Assembly: GCA_015680905.1 (NCBI GenBank)
Contig: CM027383.1
Location: 94,500,001 to 94,564,000 of the forward strand
Origin: Coptis chinensis
Lineage: Eukaryota; Streptophyta; Magnoliopsida; Ranunculales; Ranunculaceae
Length of the DNA: 64,000 bases
Reading direction: 5' to 3'
In this document: positions 47,714-59,133 of the stretch, in pieces
Position numbering within the stretch: position 1 is the first letter of the stretch
How the letters are laid out: each line of letters opens with the position of its first letter
Program-made: the position numbers and the translations under genes
Notes under the pieces: model-generated
Seen by the model: only the letters and a program-made list of their open reading frames with translations
Told to the model about the DNA's origin: nothing
Databases searched by the model: none

Positions 47714-48208
47714 AAACAGTTCCATTTGTATGTATATATACATTAATATGTAATTCATGACCAGTTAACGCATATATATATTATTCGCATATTCATTCAC
47801 ATGATTCATGCATATTACTAACCTAATACGCAAAAATATAGTCCATTAACTACAACATAATAACTACATACATGTGAAGCATGCAAAAATATTTAAAATT
47901 TGGAACCCGCAAGCTTCCCTAAAGTCCACCAAATAAAAGAAACGCGGCACAACAGACCAAATGTTTCACAAGAAGCTTAGTGATTGTTGTAACTTAGTTT
48001 CCGTGTCCTAGCATTTGGAACTGTCGGTTCAACCAAAACCGAATGTTTATCAAGAGCAAAAATGCGGGAAATTTTAAAAAAAACGAAGAAAAAACATAAG
48101 AAAAAGAAATATATGAAAGGATGAGCGTGGGGGTTTCCCTTGGAGCAATTCCAGTTGCTAAACCGCAGTGTCCTTGGGTCTTTAGAATGGCAGCTAAATA
48201 GCCATTTT
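45517..48208 (-). mobile_element. Element B leader
   Basis: Untranslated sequence between the 5' LTR and gag, about twice as long as the leader of element A. A TGGC...GCTGCC string just inside the LTR (about 48189-48204) may be a decayed tRNA-Asp primer site. It holds a T-run (45967-46008), a TA microsatellite (about 47669-47711), and two short pieces (46540-46587 and 47518-47576) that match element E at 57022-57069 and 57132-57190. Confidence 0.6.
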
Positions 48209-49630
48209 TGATATTAGTTTTTTACTACGTTAGAGATTTGACTCTAATTTGATTTGAAGCTTAACTCAAAGTTCCTTACTCACGATCTTCATTTCGTAAA
48301 GTTGGAATAAGGATTCGAACCAACCTAAAGTCTAGGACAACTACAAATTGGTTGTTACTCTTAGGGAACTAGTGAGTAAGTTTACTACTACTGCTAGGTT
48401 TCTTTCCTATACAAACATTAAGATTTGAAATCATGCAATTAATACAAAATTCAATTTACTAAAGAAAAGGTGGAGAGCTAATCCTCCTCATGTGAAAATA
48501 ACATTTAGTTATTGATTTGAATAGGTTCATTTGATTCTTCCTAGACTCATAGACAAGCCCTAATGGAAGAAAACTTGATCCCTAACATGTATGGCTCATT
48601 AAAGAGTTCATACATGCTAGCAAGTGGAACTAAGCAATGACTTATCTCTAAGCTCATTACTTTGATTCCTAACTAGACACTACACCAACTATCATTTTGG
48701 GATAGGATGCAGGTCTAGTTGTTCTTCCTAATAACCTTCCAAGCCAACCACAAATATTCTCCCTCACATGAGATGGATTAACTCCCCAAAAGAGAAGTTA
48801 GCTCATGATCCTTGGGATGATGAATTACAAGCTAGAAGAACAAAAGAGAGAGAAAGAAGAAGAAGAAAAACTAACTAAACTCACTTGCTTTTTATTTATT
48901 TCCTAGAAGAAAACCAAGGTTTCATCGATTAAAACTATTACAAACTTTCTTACCAAAATAAAAAACTAAATAATATGAATGACTAAGGAACTAAAATAAT
49001 ACAAGGTAGGAAAAATAAGTCAAGGGAGTAATTGAGTGTCCCCCCTTGTTTTGTTTTCTTCTTCATTTGAGAGACATCTCATTTCCTCCCATGTGAAACA
49101 TCAAACCACATTTACTCCATTTTTATCCACCACATTAAAACAAAGTGACACCTTGCCTTTTTTTTCACTATTAACACCTAATCTAATTAATTACATGCAA
49201 GGTGTCAACTTTGCACCAATAATTTGTCATTTTTGTCTTGACATGCTCCATGATTGATGACTCATCCAATCTTACGGGCCTGTATGGTGGGTCCTATGTG
49301 CAGTCCAGTGGCGGTCCGGTCTTTGGGCAATTTTACAACTTCCGCCTATCGTAGAGTTCATCGCCTCGATTGTCCGAAAGCAGCTCACTTGTCGATTCGA
49401 GTCCCGGTTCAAGAGGTAGGAGCTTCGAAGTTTGATACTTCGTATGGTTTGAAGAATTCATATACATGTCGCTCCTCGTGCTTTATTGCAGGTTTAAACC
49501 ATATTTCCATGTTTACTGCGAATACCTGCAAAAGTATGAAAACATATTTATTTCATGATTATTAAACACATAGTTAACCAAATTTATATGTCTCAACGGG
49601 GTTTCATAATACACTTTTGGGTGCTTATCA
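48209..49630 (-). repeat. Element B 5' LTR
   Basis: 1422 bp. On the minus strand it starts TGATAAGCACCCAAAAGTGT, similar to the start of element A's LTR, and ends GTAAAAAACTAATATCA. It is followed on its outer side by CCCTA. Its inner 430 bp match the partial 3' LTR at 24423-24870. Confidence 0.87.
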
Positions 49631-49635
49631 CCCTA

Positions 49636-50256
49636 CTATCATGTGGAGAAAACTATAAAAGATTAACATTGAATGTAAAAAAAAAATTGTTTTGTTTTGT
49701 TTTTTTTAAGTGAAATTTTTATTGATAATGATAACGAATTTTACAAATAATTAGGACAAACGTGTAATAAGCTACGCCGCAAGTCCTTTCTGAATTTATT
49801 TTTTGTTTTGGGTTGAGGTCTGATGCTTGAGAATGAAAGAAAGGAGAAAGAGCTTAAGGGTTTGTTATGGGTGATTAGAATTATACAAACTAACCGGTTG
49901 GGCTTTGGGCCTTTGGCTATTTGTTTTAGTCTCATTAACCCATCAAACATTCGAAGACACATTTGTCCATCTTTAATGGTTTTGGACTTAAAATAAATGA
50001 TAAATGATAATTTTATAAAGGCAAAAAGAAAAGTAGCAAAAATATTGGTTTATTAGAATATTTTTTATTAGTTTTTTTTTTCATATAGTAATGAAAACTA
50101 TAAATGAGAAAAATGAAAAATGAATTCAATGAATCAATTATTCTTGGTTACATGTCTGTATTTATTGGTAGAAAAATGGATTTGCACAAATCCATTGAGA
50201 TATGAATGAATAATTTGTCTTCCAAGTTATCTTACTTGAGATGAAATGGGTTTCAC
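49636..50256. other. No gene recognised
   Basis: AT-rich flank of element B. It contains a perfect 10-bp hairpin with a 2-base loop (AATGGATTTG-CA-CAAATCCATT, 50175-50196). Confidence 0.5.
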
Positions 50257-50820
50257 TTGGAACAGTACGTAAATAGAGAAAAACCTTTTCAAAATGGTGC
50301 ACTAGTTCGAAACAGTGCATTATGCCAAAAGGGTGCGACCTTTCGAAATAGGCATTGGTTCGAAACAGTGCTTTATGCCGAAAAGGTGCTACCTTTCAAA
50401 ATAGACACTGGTTCGAAACAGTGTTTTATGCCGAAAAGGTGCTATACCTTTCGAAATAGACACTGGTTCGAAACAGTGTTTTATGCCGAAATGGTACGTT
50501 CTTTCGAAACATGTGACTTTTTAAAGAGGTGCTTAACTTTTTCAAAGAGTCACTGTGTTGTTTCGAAAAGGCACTTCTCACCTATAAATAGTGGATGAAT
50601 TTGGAGAGAAAGACACACCAAATCACACATTTGTGATCTTTCTCTTCTCCCTCTGTTTTTAGTCAAATACTATGTTGTGTTTGCTGATTCTATAGAATTG
50701 AAGTGCTAGCTTTCTATAGAAGAAAATCCGTTCTGTCTTGGGAGACAGTTTCCCATCAACCTTCAAGCACTGTGAGAGGGAAAATATGTCTTAAGGACAT
50801 AGTATATCTACACTAGGCTC
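50257..50820 (+). promoter_or_regulatory. Tandem-repeat promoter-like block, probable LTR fragment
   Basis: Four imperfect units of 53-55 bp (starting about 50303, 50357, 50410 and 50465), each with GTTCGAAACAGTG and ATGCCGAAAAGGTGC, are followed by a CCTATAAATAG TATA box (about 50580) and a pyrimidine-rich leader-like tract. Repeated enhancer units before a TATA box are typical of the U3 of plant LTRs. No partner LTR, primer site or coding region was found, so the family is unknown. Confidence 0.55.
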
Positions 50821-51352
50821 AGATTTAACTAAGAAGTACAAAACACTTACAAGACAAAAGGTTTGTATGGTTTGGTAATTGTTAAAAAGTAAGTACAATT
50901 AAGTCGTATATTCATAACATTTATATTATGGTAGTTACAACTAACTAGCATTGCTGACAAAGCATATTATTAGTTATAGAAGTAAAACATAATATTAACA
51001 AACTACTCTAATAATCCTAACAAACTAAGATTTGTTATTTCCTGTAACCATCATTTCCAACTCCTATCTTCATCATGTGTGTCATTAACTGGCTCACAGT
51101 TTGTAACTATCGTTGATAGACACAAACAAGTTCACCAAATGACATAGAAACGTGTAAAGCGGTGAGACCCAAGTTAATAATTGCACTTGACCAATATAGT
51201 TTCCAAGAATCTATATTGGAATTGAAGTTTTTGAACCCATACTCTTTTAGGTAAAAAAATTTACTGAAATTACTTAAGTTATAGATTTTTCCAATGAAGG
51301 ATTCAAGAGTTCAATTTCTCTTAGTTTTATTAGGAAACTTTCGATAATTTAA
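50821..51352. other. No gene recognised
   Basis: AT-rich sequence between the promoter-like block and a Ty3 protease remnant. Nothing supportable. Confidence 0.45.
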
Positions 51353-52390
51353 GTGTGTCCATGTGGCATATCTCTTTCTCAAGAATGGTGCCACTTAGGA
51401 AAAAGATCATCCACCTATGATGGTCTCTGCTTTAAATATACAAGAGAGAGAAGAAGATGTGATGTTATTGATATGGATGTTGGTCATTTACTGCTAGGAC
51501 GTCCATGGTTGTATGATAGAAATGTCATCTACAGCAGGAAGAACCAGGGTCGGCCCTAAGATTGCAGGGGTCTTAGGTGAACTTTTATATGTGGCCCTTG
51601 GTAAAAAAAAGAAAATAGCTACAAAAAACAGTTATCAAGGTTGTTTCCCTACTATTTTAGTAAATAAATAGTTTAAATTCTCATTTAAAACACAAAAAAA
51701 GTGTAGACTATTGGTAGAAACATTTATTCCCCCACTACCAACCCTCGTTAGCCTCAACTATGTCCAAAATCCATAGTGCACCTCACTTGAGTAGGGGCTG
51801 ATTCAGTGTCTTATTACTTGGGGGCCCTAGGCGGGCGGCTGCCTAGTTGGCCTGCCGCTAGAGTCGGCCTTAGGAAGAACAACACTTATTCTTTGAATTG
51901 GTCGAAAAATAGAACCGTTCTCCAACCTACAGGTCCTTATTGGGTGCCTTATCAAGCTAAGCGCAAGTTCGAGGGCAAATGTTTTTGAACCGGGGGAGAG
52001 TTAATGCATTTTCTAGGGTTCTTAACCCTTCGTTTTAGTCCATTTTGGTTCTTATATTACTAGGGATTTTTATAATATTGTTTGATTGCTATTTTGATGT
52101 TTATAGCATAGGTTCTTTTTAGGTTTATTTTTAATTTCAAAAATTAGGTATATTAGTTTCTAAAATTGAATTAGAAGAGTAGCTTCTAAATTCATAGTTC
52201 CCTAGTCTATAAATTGAGTTGTAGGCCTTTAATCTAATTGGTTGTTATGTTGATTAATAAACTTTGTGTTTGTGTGAGAAAGGTTTTCTCTTTGTGTGTT
52301 CTTGTAATATAATTGATTAGTTGCAGAGTGATTACAAGAGGTAACTTATCATCTTTCTTTTCTAATTTTTAGGTTTCAAATCCGATTGTC
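51353..52390 (+). mobile_element. Ty3/gypsy remnant: protease end and LTR-like 3' part
   Basis: A short frame carries CDVIDMDVGHLLLGRPWLYD, the protease-RT linker region of chromovirus-type Ty3 polyproteins. Continuing polyprotein sequence resumes after a 328-bp MITE. A purine tract (CCGGGGGAGAG, about 51991) then leads into AT-rich LTR-like sequence to about 52390. Broken; only a small part of the element remains. Confidence 0.65.
51545..51872. mobile_element. hAT-type MITE
   Basis: The 8-bp duplication GGAAGAAC (51537-51544 and 51873-51880) flanks a 328-bp sequence with ends CAGGGTCGGCCCTAAG and GAGTCGGCCTTA, the CAGGG-type hAT terminus. It has no coding capacity and an internal GGGCCCTAGGCGGGCGGC string common in plant hAT MITEs. 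Confidence 0.9.
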
Positions 52391-52471
52391 GCACAACAAT
52401 ATTAGTGGCTCATAAGCAACCAGTTTATGATTCTTCAACGTCACGTTCATATCTATATGCACATTATCTAT

Positions 52472-52902
52472 CATAGTACAAAATATCAGGATATGGGTAT
52501 TTATCGATATTCAATTTCTGGATATATATCGTGGATATATTCCTTTCTTTGGGGATATTTAACATTGTTTCACATGCAAATATCGTGGATATATCCAAAA
52601 TATCGACAAATATCGTGGATATTGTGGATATTTCTTGATATATAATGATACATTATTTATATTTATTTGAAATATAATGGTAAATATTAAATAAAATTGT
52701 TATATACACAAAATATCGCCAAATATTTCCAAATATCACAAAATATCTCCAAATATCACAAATATTGCAAATATTGTCAAAATATTGTCGATATTTGCAG
52801 TTGTATATATCTCTGAACATATCGTGATATTTATTTATCTTTCTCTGAAATGTGGATATATATCCCCAAATATCACGATATATCGGGATATTTTGTACTA
52901 TG
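52472..52902. mobile_element. ATATCG-rich MITE with TIRs
   Basis: The ends CATAGTACAAAATATCAGGA and its near-complement (ATATCGGGATATTTTGTACT, then ATG) are flanked by TTATCTA(T/G), consistent with an 8-bp hAT-like duplication. The interior repeats AAATATCnC and GTGGATAT strings many times. 431 bp, non-coding. Confidence 0.85.
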
Positions 52903-53101
52903 TTATCTAGTACAGCAGTATGATTGACTGATAGACAAAACTAATTTAATATTGATGGAAGTTGAGAAGTTAAGCACAAAGCGTACGTGCACAAAAGGCC
53001 TTGGATGAGTTTCAAAGTTTTTGAAGTTTAAAGTAATAGGCCATCACTTATTTGATGGAAGTCATAGCCTTAGAACATCATTCAGGAGTGGATGCTGCAC
53101 G

Positions 53102-54544
53102 TATGGCTGTTAAACAAAAACTAGGAAACCGAAAAACTAAACCAAACCGAGCCGAGCCAAACCAGATGAAATTAACGGTTTTTAACTTTCTCGGTTTGGT
53201 TTTCGATTATCAAACGGAAAAACCGATTTAGGTCCGGTTTTCAGTTCTCAAACGGCAAAACCGACTAGTTAGGTCCGGTTTTTAGTTTGGGGGTTCGGTT
53301 AACCGATATAAACCGAACTGAACTGGGTGCTAGATATATATAGAAATTTTAGAGTTTTTTATTATTATTTTTTATTTTTTTTAGTTAAATGGTTCATGTT
53401 ATTAAACACTTGAATATAGGGATGTCCATCTTGCCCGAAACCCAAAACCCGCCCAAAACCCGAATAAAAAACCCGCATCAAACCCTGTCCAAACCCGACA
53501 AAACCCGAATCTGAACCCAGACCAAAATACATAGGGTAGGGTTTGGTCACACTCTCTAAACCCGAACCAACCCAAGCCCAACCCGATAATTTAGCTCGAA
53601 ACCCGTTAAAAGGTCTAAAAAACCCGAAACTGAACCCGGACCAAAATCGAACCCCAAATCTAGTTTCAATTACATACTACTAAATTCATATAAAAGAATG
53701 AATTAGATAAATATTTGGATTATGATCTCATTCATGTTTACAATGATGAGTTATTTAATATATTGGATTATGGAAAAATTTATGTCGAGATTTCCAATTT
53801 TTTCAGTAATTGCACGTGATCATATATCTATAGTTCCTTTCAAGTCCATCTATTTTTAAAGCATATGAAAGAATTATGTCCAAATATAGGTAAAAATTAT
53901 TTCTAAGTTCATTAGAAGTTTTATTTTGTTTGAAGGATTGGTGGATAGCCGAAGAAGGAATAAAATGTAAATATATATTTCAAATGAAGTTTCTTATTGT
54001 CTTCTTTCTTCATTTATACCGGGTTTTATCCTATCCGAAATTCGAACTCGAGCCCGATGGGTACCCGAAATATAGGGTTAGGATAGGGTTTGGTCACACT
54101 TCTCAACAAAATACCCGATTCCGAACCCGACCCGCTAAAAACCAGTCCGAGTTCAGATAACCCAATACCTATTCAAAACCCGAAAAGTCGGGTTTGGGCT
54201 GGGTCGGGTACCCATTTGGACATCCCTGCTTGAATACTTGCTTTTTGTGATTGGCGTTATAACTTGTCAATATGCCTAAATTGACATCAATACTATTCAA
54301 TATATTTATTAAAATTTACTAGGCTTGTGATCAGTAAGTCCATATATGTTTCAATTTAAAACTTGATAGAAAGCCCAAATGGCAAGGCCCAAACCAAAAC
54401 CGAACCAAACAGTCATTTCGGTTTCATCTCGGTTTTTGTTCAAATTTGGTTTGGTTTTGGTTTAGACTTTTAAAAAACCAAGTATATCGGTTCGGTCTAC
54501 GGTTTCTATAAGAACCGATAAAAACCGGACCGAGAACAGCCCTA
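53102..54544. mobile_element. CCGAACCGAAC-type hAT-like element
   Basis: The ends TATGGCTGTT and AACAGCCCTA are inverted. The flanks GCTGCACG (53094-53101) and GTTGCATG (54545-54552) look like an 8-bp duplication differing by two C-to-T changes. The interior is full of ACCGAACC/GGTTCGGT and CGGTTTGGTTTT strings. It is interrupted by the MITE at 53417-54228. Non-coding. Confidence 0.75.
53417..54228. mobile_element. AACCCGAAC-type hAT MITE nested in the previous element
   Basis: A perfect 8-bp duplication CTTGAATA (53409-53416 and 54229-54236) flanks ends TAGGGATGTCCA and TGGACATCCCTG. The subterminal parts repeat AACCCGAA/TTCGGGTT strings. 812 bp with no supported gene. Confidence 0.9.
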
Positions 54545-54623
54545 GTTGCATGTTTGAAAGTCCCTTTGATGTCAAGAAACAAAACCATATAATGGTTTTA
54601 AAGACGTAAATTTGAAGCATCGT

Positions 54624-55055
54624 TGTCAGTACCCTCTACTCCCAACCACTCGTGGCAGACCACATGTCCAGACTACAAGCAGGTCGTGCATACGACCTAA
54701 GGTCAGGTCATCCAAACGACCTAAGAAACGTAACCGCTGCAAGCTAGTCAATAACATCATTAATGACAGATTATTACTTCATAACGGAAAGAGTAAAAAG
54801 AATCATCAAGACAGCGCAAAAGGGGGATTTACGCCTATAAAAAGAGGCGTCTTCTCCATTCTCAAGGAGGGAGAGGCTCACATTCTCTCCATCTCCAACT
54901 CAATCACTCAAGATGAACTACGTTTGACTTGATTCCAGTTCATCAGAGAACTGGATACGTAGGCAGCTCAGAACACCGACCTGAGTTCAGTCAAACATCT
55001 TATACAAACCCTATTCTCCAAAATTGTAAGATCGTGACTAAAATGTACCTCTACA
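54624..55055 (+). repeat. Element E 5' LTR
   Basis: Starts TGTCAGTACCC and ends CCTCTACA; includes a CCTATAAAAAGAGG TATA box (about 54834) and the string CAGGTCGTGCATACGACC. Confidence 0.85.
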
Positions 55056-55148
55056 TTAGCGTCGCCTGCTGGTTCATTTTCTTGAGAAAAAACATTCACA
55101 CCATTTTCTCAAGCTCACGAAACTTGGTAAAACCACCATGGAAGAAAA

Positions 55149-56418
55149 TATAGGAACCGTTATTTCAAAATAAATATTTCTACAAACCGCAAAACCCACG
55201 TGCAGCAGAATTAATGGGGTTCACGATTTTGGATAGAAAAGCATACCTTTAGATTAGCTTCTTGATATCTCTGAGAATCCAATATCTATGAATCCGAATT
55301 AACAATCAACCCCTTGATCTTCTGTTGTATTCCTTTAGAATAGATTGGACGTTGTGTGGGCAACGATCTACCAACCCCCTTCTTTCTCACAAAGCTAGAT
55401 CCAATTTTGGATCTATCTTTCCTTGCCTCTCTTTTCAATCCAGTGAATAGTGAATAGTTATTTCGGCCAAGAGAAAAATGATTTTATTTATAGGCTACAA
55501 CAGGGACCATGAGGAGAAATTAGGGTTGGGCCTCCCGACAGGCTTGAGCCTCCCATGTTCGCTCATAACACACAGCTTAAGTCCGTCAACAAATGGCTTA
55601 TTCCACTAAAGGCCATTGTTGCACGACTGCTCTAATCCCAAGTTACGTGTCAGCGTTTATGGGCTCCATATTATATGCTTATAGATCTCCCCGTGTTTAA
55701 GATATCGAATGTCCGTTGATTAAGTCAAGTTATTGACAACTACATTAATCAACTTCGTATGTCCTTGAGTAGTACCACTCAACCTCATTGTCATGTCGGA
55801 ATAAATCCATCTGCAGGGTTTACATGACAATCTTTTTGAGCTCCTCAAGGGGACATCATCAACCCGACTTCCTGCGGGTCACAGATTCTTTCTATAATCA
55901 ACAGCACACCTTACATACAATGTCATTACTCAATCCATTGAGTTTGTTGATTCACAAATGAATCTCACTCATTGATGATTTAAAGCAATGTACAATGCAC
56001 GTAAGTGCCCGTTATTATATCCGGATTAAGAGGACAAGCATCCATAATAACAGAGGCGTTTGTTCTCTTATATAGTCAGTATAAAGAGAAACAACCTCAC
56101 TTGGTCCTGTTCAATACACACAAAGTGTACTAGTGTAATCCTATAGTCAAGATAGACTATACCAGATTATACTACAACCATACCAATGGTTTGTCCAAAT
56201 CCATCTAGGTTGTGAACGATTACTTATACTTTATAAGGTACTGATGATATGATCTTCTGTGTGTTCACACCATATCATCTACAACATAAAGTATTAGACA
56301 CATGCATATAACTAATAACATATATAATATGCATAACATTTGCTTATATGATTCTCATTCAAAATATAAAGAATTAGAGTTTATACAAAAATAATGCTTT
56401 TAGTATATAACCCTATCA
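55149..56418 (-). mobile_element. Solo LTR inserted in element E
   Basis: Flanked by a perfect GAAAA duplication (55144-55148 and 56419-56423). On the minus strand it runs from TGATAGGGTTATATACTAAA to GGTTCCTATA. It has a CCTATAAATAAAATC TATA region (about 55477-55491) and no coding sequence. Single copy with a target duplication, so a solo LTR; the wording suggests a Copia-type element. Confidence 0.8.
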
Positions 56419-56638
56419 GAAAAATCAGCATTCTTCCATTTAAGTATCAATGGCAGCAAGCGAAAAGTCAGCATTCTAAGAGATAAGTCTACATTCAACT
56501 ATCCTTCATTTATACTAATCTTTAATCTTTGGATCAATTCGGATCATCTGTGCACACTTCTATGTTGCAAGATATACTTCATACTTACAGATCACTTGCA
56601 GTCGATCCAGTACCAACCTAAGGGCTGCAACTACCACC

Positions 56639-57259
56639 ATGTCACACGTTCCTTTACGGCGAATCGGTGACAATACAGATCCAAGAATCCAACTTACAGG
56701 TCGCTCCTTACCAGGTCAACTAAGGTGTTGGTTCAACCAATCTCAAACAGAAATTTCAGAGCATGTTAATCTATGGACCTATATCAATGAGGAGAAGCGC
56801 ACACCAGCACAACTCATCACAAAGCTATATCAAAATCTCAGCCAGATCTCATGCAAAGACCTCCGCCAGGTCGTCCATCAGCCTTCCATTAGCCAAGTCG
56901 TCCTCCACCAGGTCGTCTTCAGCCAGGTCTTCATCCTCCAAGTCGTCCTCCACCAGGTCATCCTCAGCCAGGTCGTCCATCAGATAAGCACATCATTAGC
57001 ACAGGTCGGACAAAAACAGAAAAAGGTGAATTTGCAAGAGAAAATAGTGGATTTTGACCTCGAAAATGACCACCACAAAAGGAAGCTCGGTGATGACAGC
57101 ATGCGCGCCGCCGAGATCTTTCAGAATTGGGGTCACACGCGTGATTCTGACAATTATAGCCAAAGTTATGGACAAAATACCAAAACACATCCAAACTTAC
57201 TCCAATTAGCTAAAGATCACAATTACTTACCATCTTTGCATTTATCCACCAACTCATGA
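56639..57259 (+). mobile_element. Element E internal ORF with QVV repeats
   Basis: A 206-codon frame begins MSHVPLRRIGDNTDPRIQLT and changes to a repetitive middle (QVVLHQVVFSQVF, LHQVILSQVV) where the DNA repeats CAGGTCGTCC. It may be a relic of gag, but no known gag domain is visible. Confidence 0.45.
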
Positions 57260-57319
57260 TACTTTAGTACCATCAATGTGCAATCTGACAACTCAGCATC
57301 ATCTAACTCAGATCCTTCT

Positions 57320-57700
57320 GCATCACTCAGCTAGGTCGTCCTCAGCCAGATCGTCCTGTATCATCAAGTCAGGTCATCCTTAGATTAGGTCATCCTCATA
57401 TCAGCTCATCATCAAGTCAGGTCGTCCTCAAGTTAGGTCATCCTCATATCAGCTCATCCTCAAGTCAGGTCATCCTCAGATCAAGTCATCTCAGATCAAG
57501 TCATCCTCAAGTCAGTCATCCTCAAGTCAGGTCATCCTCAGATCAGCTCATCCTTAAGTCAAGTCACCCTCAGATCAGGTCATCCTCAGATCAGCTCATC
57601 CTCTGATCAGGTCGTCCTCAGCTTAGGTCATCCTCATATAAGCTCATCCTCAAGTCAGGTCGTCCTCAGATTAAATCATCCTCAAGTCAGGTCAGAGCAG
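57320..57700 (+). repeat. Element E array of about 20-bp AGGTCATCCTCA units
   Basis: Around twenty imperfect units of the type TCATCCTCAAGTCAGG/TCGTCCTCAGATCAGC follow each other. The same core (AGGTCGTCC/AGGTCATCC) also occurs in the upstream ORF and, as GGTCAGGTCATCC, in the element's LTR. Confidence 0.88.
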
Positions 57701-58319
57701 GTCTACAACCTGGAAGAAACAACCAATATTCCAACTATCAGTTCAACTCGAACACAATCACTGTCAGTTCAACTTGTACACAGGTTGTCATTAGTTCACT
57801 GAAGCTTGAACGAACATCAATATTCCAGGTCGTCCCAGACTGACCACACCACAAAGCTCGCGTCAATGAATGTCAATCAATCTAAAAAAACTCGCTTGCC
57901 ATGGAGTTATATACCACACACAAAAAGTTGCCAGCATATCCATCATCAATTGAAATAACAAATCAAGGGGAAGCAATACTTTGTCGAATCAAGGAATCAA
58001 CAATTCCAAACCGAGAAGCATCCAAGTGTTCCCGAATCAGATATAACAATTCAAAGCACGAAGTTCCCTCCTCGACAGTTCACATATACTACAAACCAGT
58101 GAGTCGCTTGAATTGCAAAATGGAAGCTCACTCCCTTGTAGTTTATTGCAAGCCAATCAAGCTAGGGGCTAGCCATAGCCATCTCTGAATTGGAACAAGT
58201 TATTGCCATCTAAATATGTCAACCAAACTCTAACACTGGGGCTAAACAACATTAACACCCACAAAGGGCTGCTTTACTACTTAAATCTAGCTATAAGCAT
58301 CGCCACCAAGGCTAACTAT

Positions 58320-58880
58320 CAATCATAGTAATGCCCCCAAAAGACTTACTATCAGCCAATCAAATTGGCATCTACGATTATAGTAATGCCCCCCAAAAGA
58401 CTTACTATCAGCTAACCAAATTGGCATCTACGATCATAGTAACGCCCCCAAAAGGCTTACTAATCAGCCAACTCAAATGGCATCTATGGAAACAATAGCG
58501 CCCCCAAAAGGCTAGCTATCAACCAATCAGCTTGACGTCTTACTAAGGATCAAGTTCGAACTACGCACTACGATGTCAGATCGCAATCAAGGACGCTCAA
58601 TGGGAAACAACCATAGTGACGCCCCCAAAAGGCTAGCTATCAACCATAGTGACGCCCCCAAAAGACTAACTATCAACAAAAATGCCCCCAAAAGGCGTAC
58701 AAATCAACTTAACACCAATGTCAGGGTTAAGCTTTATTCAACTGTAATTACCACTCAAAGGCTAATTATCAGTCAATTCTAATCCACGGTACCCCCAAAA
58801 GGACCACAAATCAACATAAGGCCTTTGATAGGGTTAAGCTTGATTCAACTGTAATTACCACTCAATGGCTAATTATCAAT
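58320..58880 (+). repeat. Element E arrays with GCCCCCAAAAG units
   Basis: Units of about 35-57 bp with CATAGTAATGCCCCCAAAAG and CTTACTATCAGCCAATCAAA recur about eight times (58325-58700). Then a unit of about 118 bp with GGGTTAAGCTT-ATTCAACTG occurs twice (58723-58890). Non-coding; placed before the polypurine tract. Confidence 0.85.
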
Positions 58881-59133
58881 CAAATCCAATCTACGAACTA
58901 TGAGCTATGACATACAATTTACACACTACAAGCTACGATTTACGCACTATGATGTAGGACCTACCACATCAACTCACAACAAAGCTCTAAGCAACAAACG
59001 ACATCCATCCTACAAACACAGAAAATTCAATTCGCAGCAATCTCCATTTTCAACCAAGTAAGACATGCGGTCTCCTTTATTATCTTTCTTTACACCACTA
59101 TTCTACAAACAATGATATAAAGAAAGGGGGCTA

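Larger units (their letters stand above)
24423..49630 (-). mobile_element. Element B: Athila-type Ty3 element, interrupted by element A
   Basis: The outer ends TGATATTAG (24423) and GCTTATCA (49630) are flanked by CCCTA on both sides (24418-24422 and 49631-49635). Read on the minus strand the order is 5' LTR (48209-49630), a long leader, gag, protease, reverse transcriptase, RNase H, integrase, an env-like region, then a partial 3' LTR (24423-24870). The pol wording and the extra 3' ORF fit the Athila branch of Ty3. Excluding element A (with its duplicated AGTAT) the length is about 15.3 kb. It is a fossil, broken in several places. The shared LTR part differs at roughly 2% of positions, suggesting an age of around a million years, and it must be older than A. 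Confidence 0.85.

Noticed and set aside
57320-57700. CRISPR-like array
   Set aside because: Units are contiguous, imperfect and lack unique spacers; they are tandem repeats of a plant retroelement.
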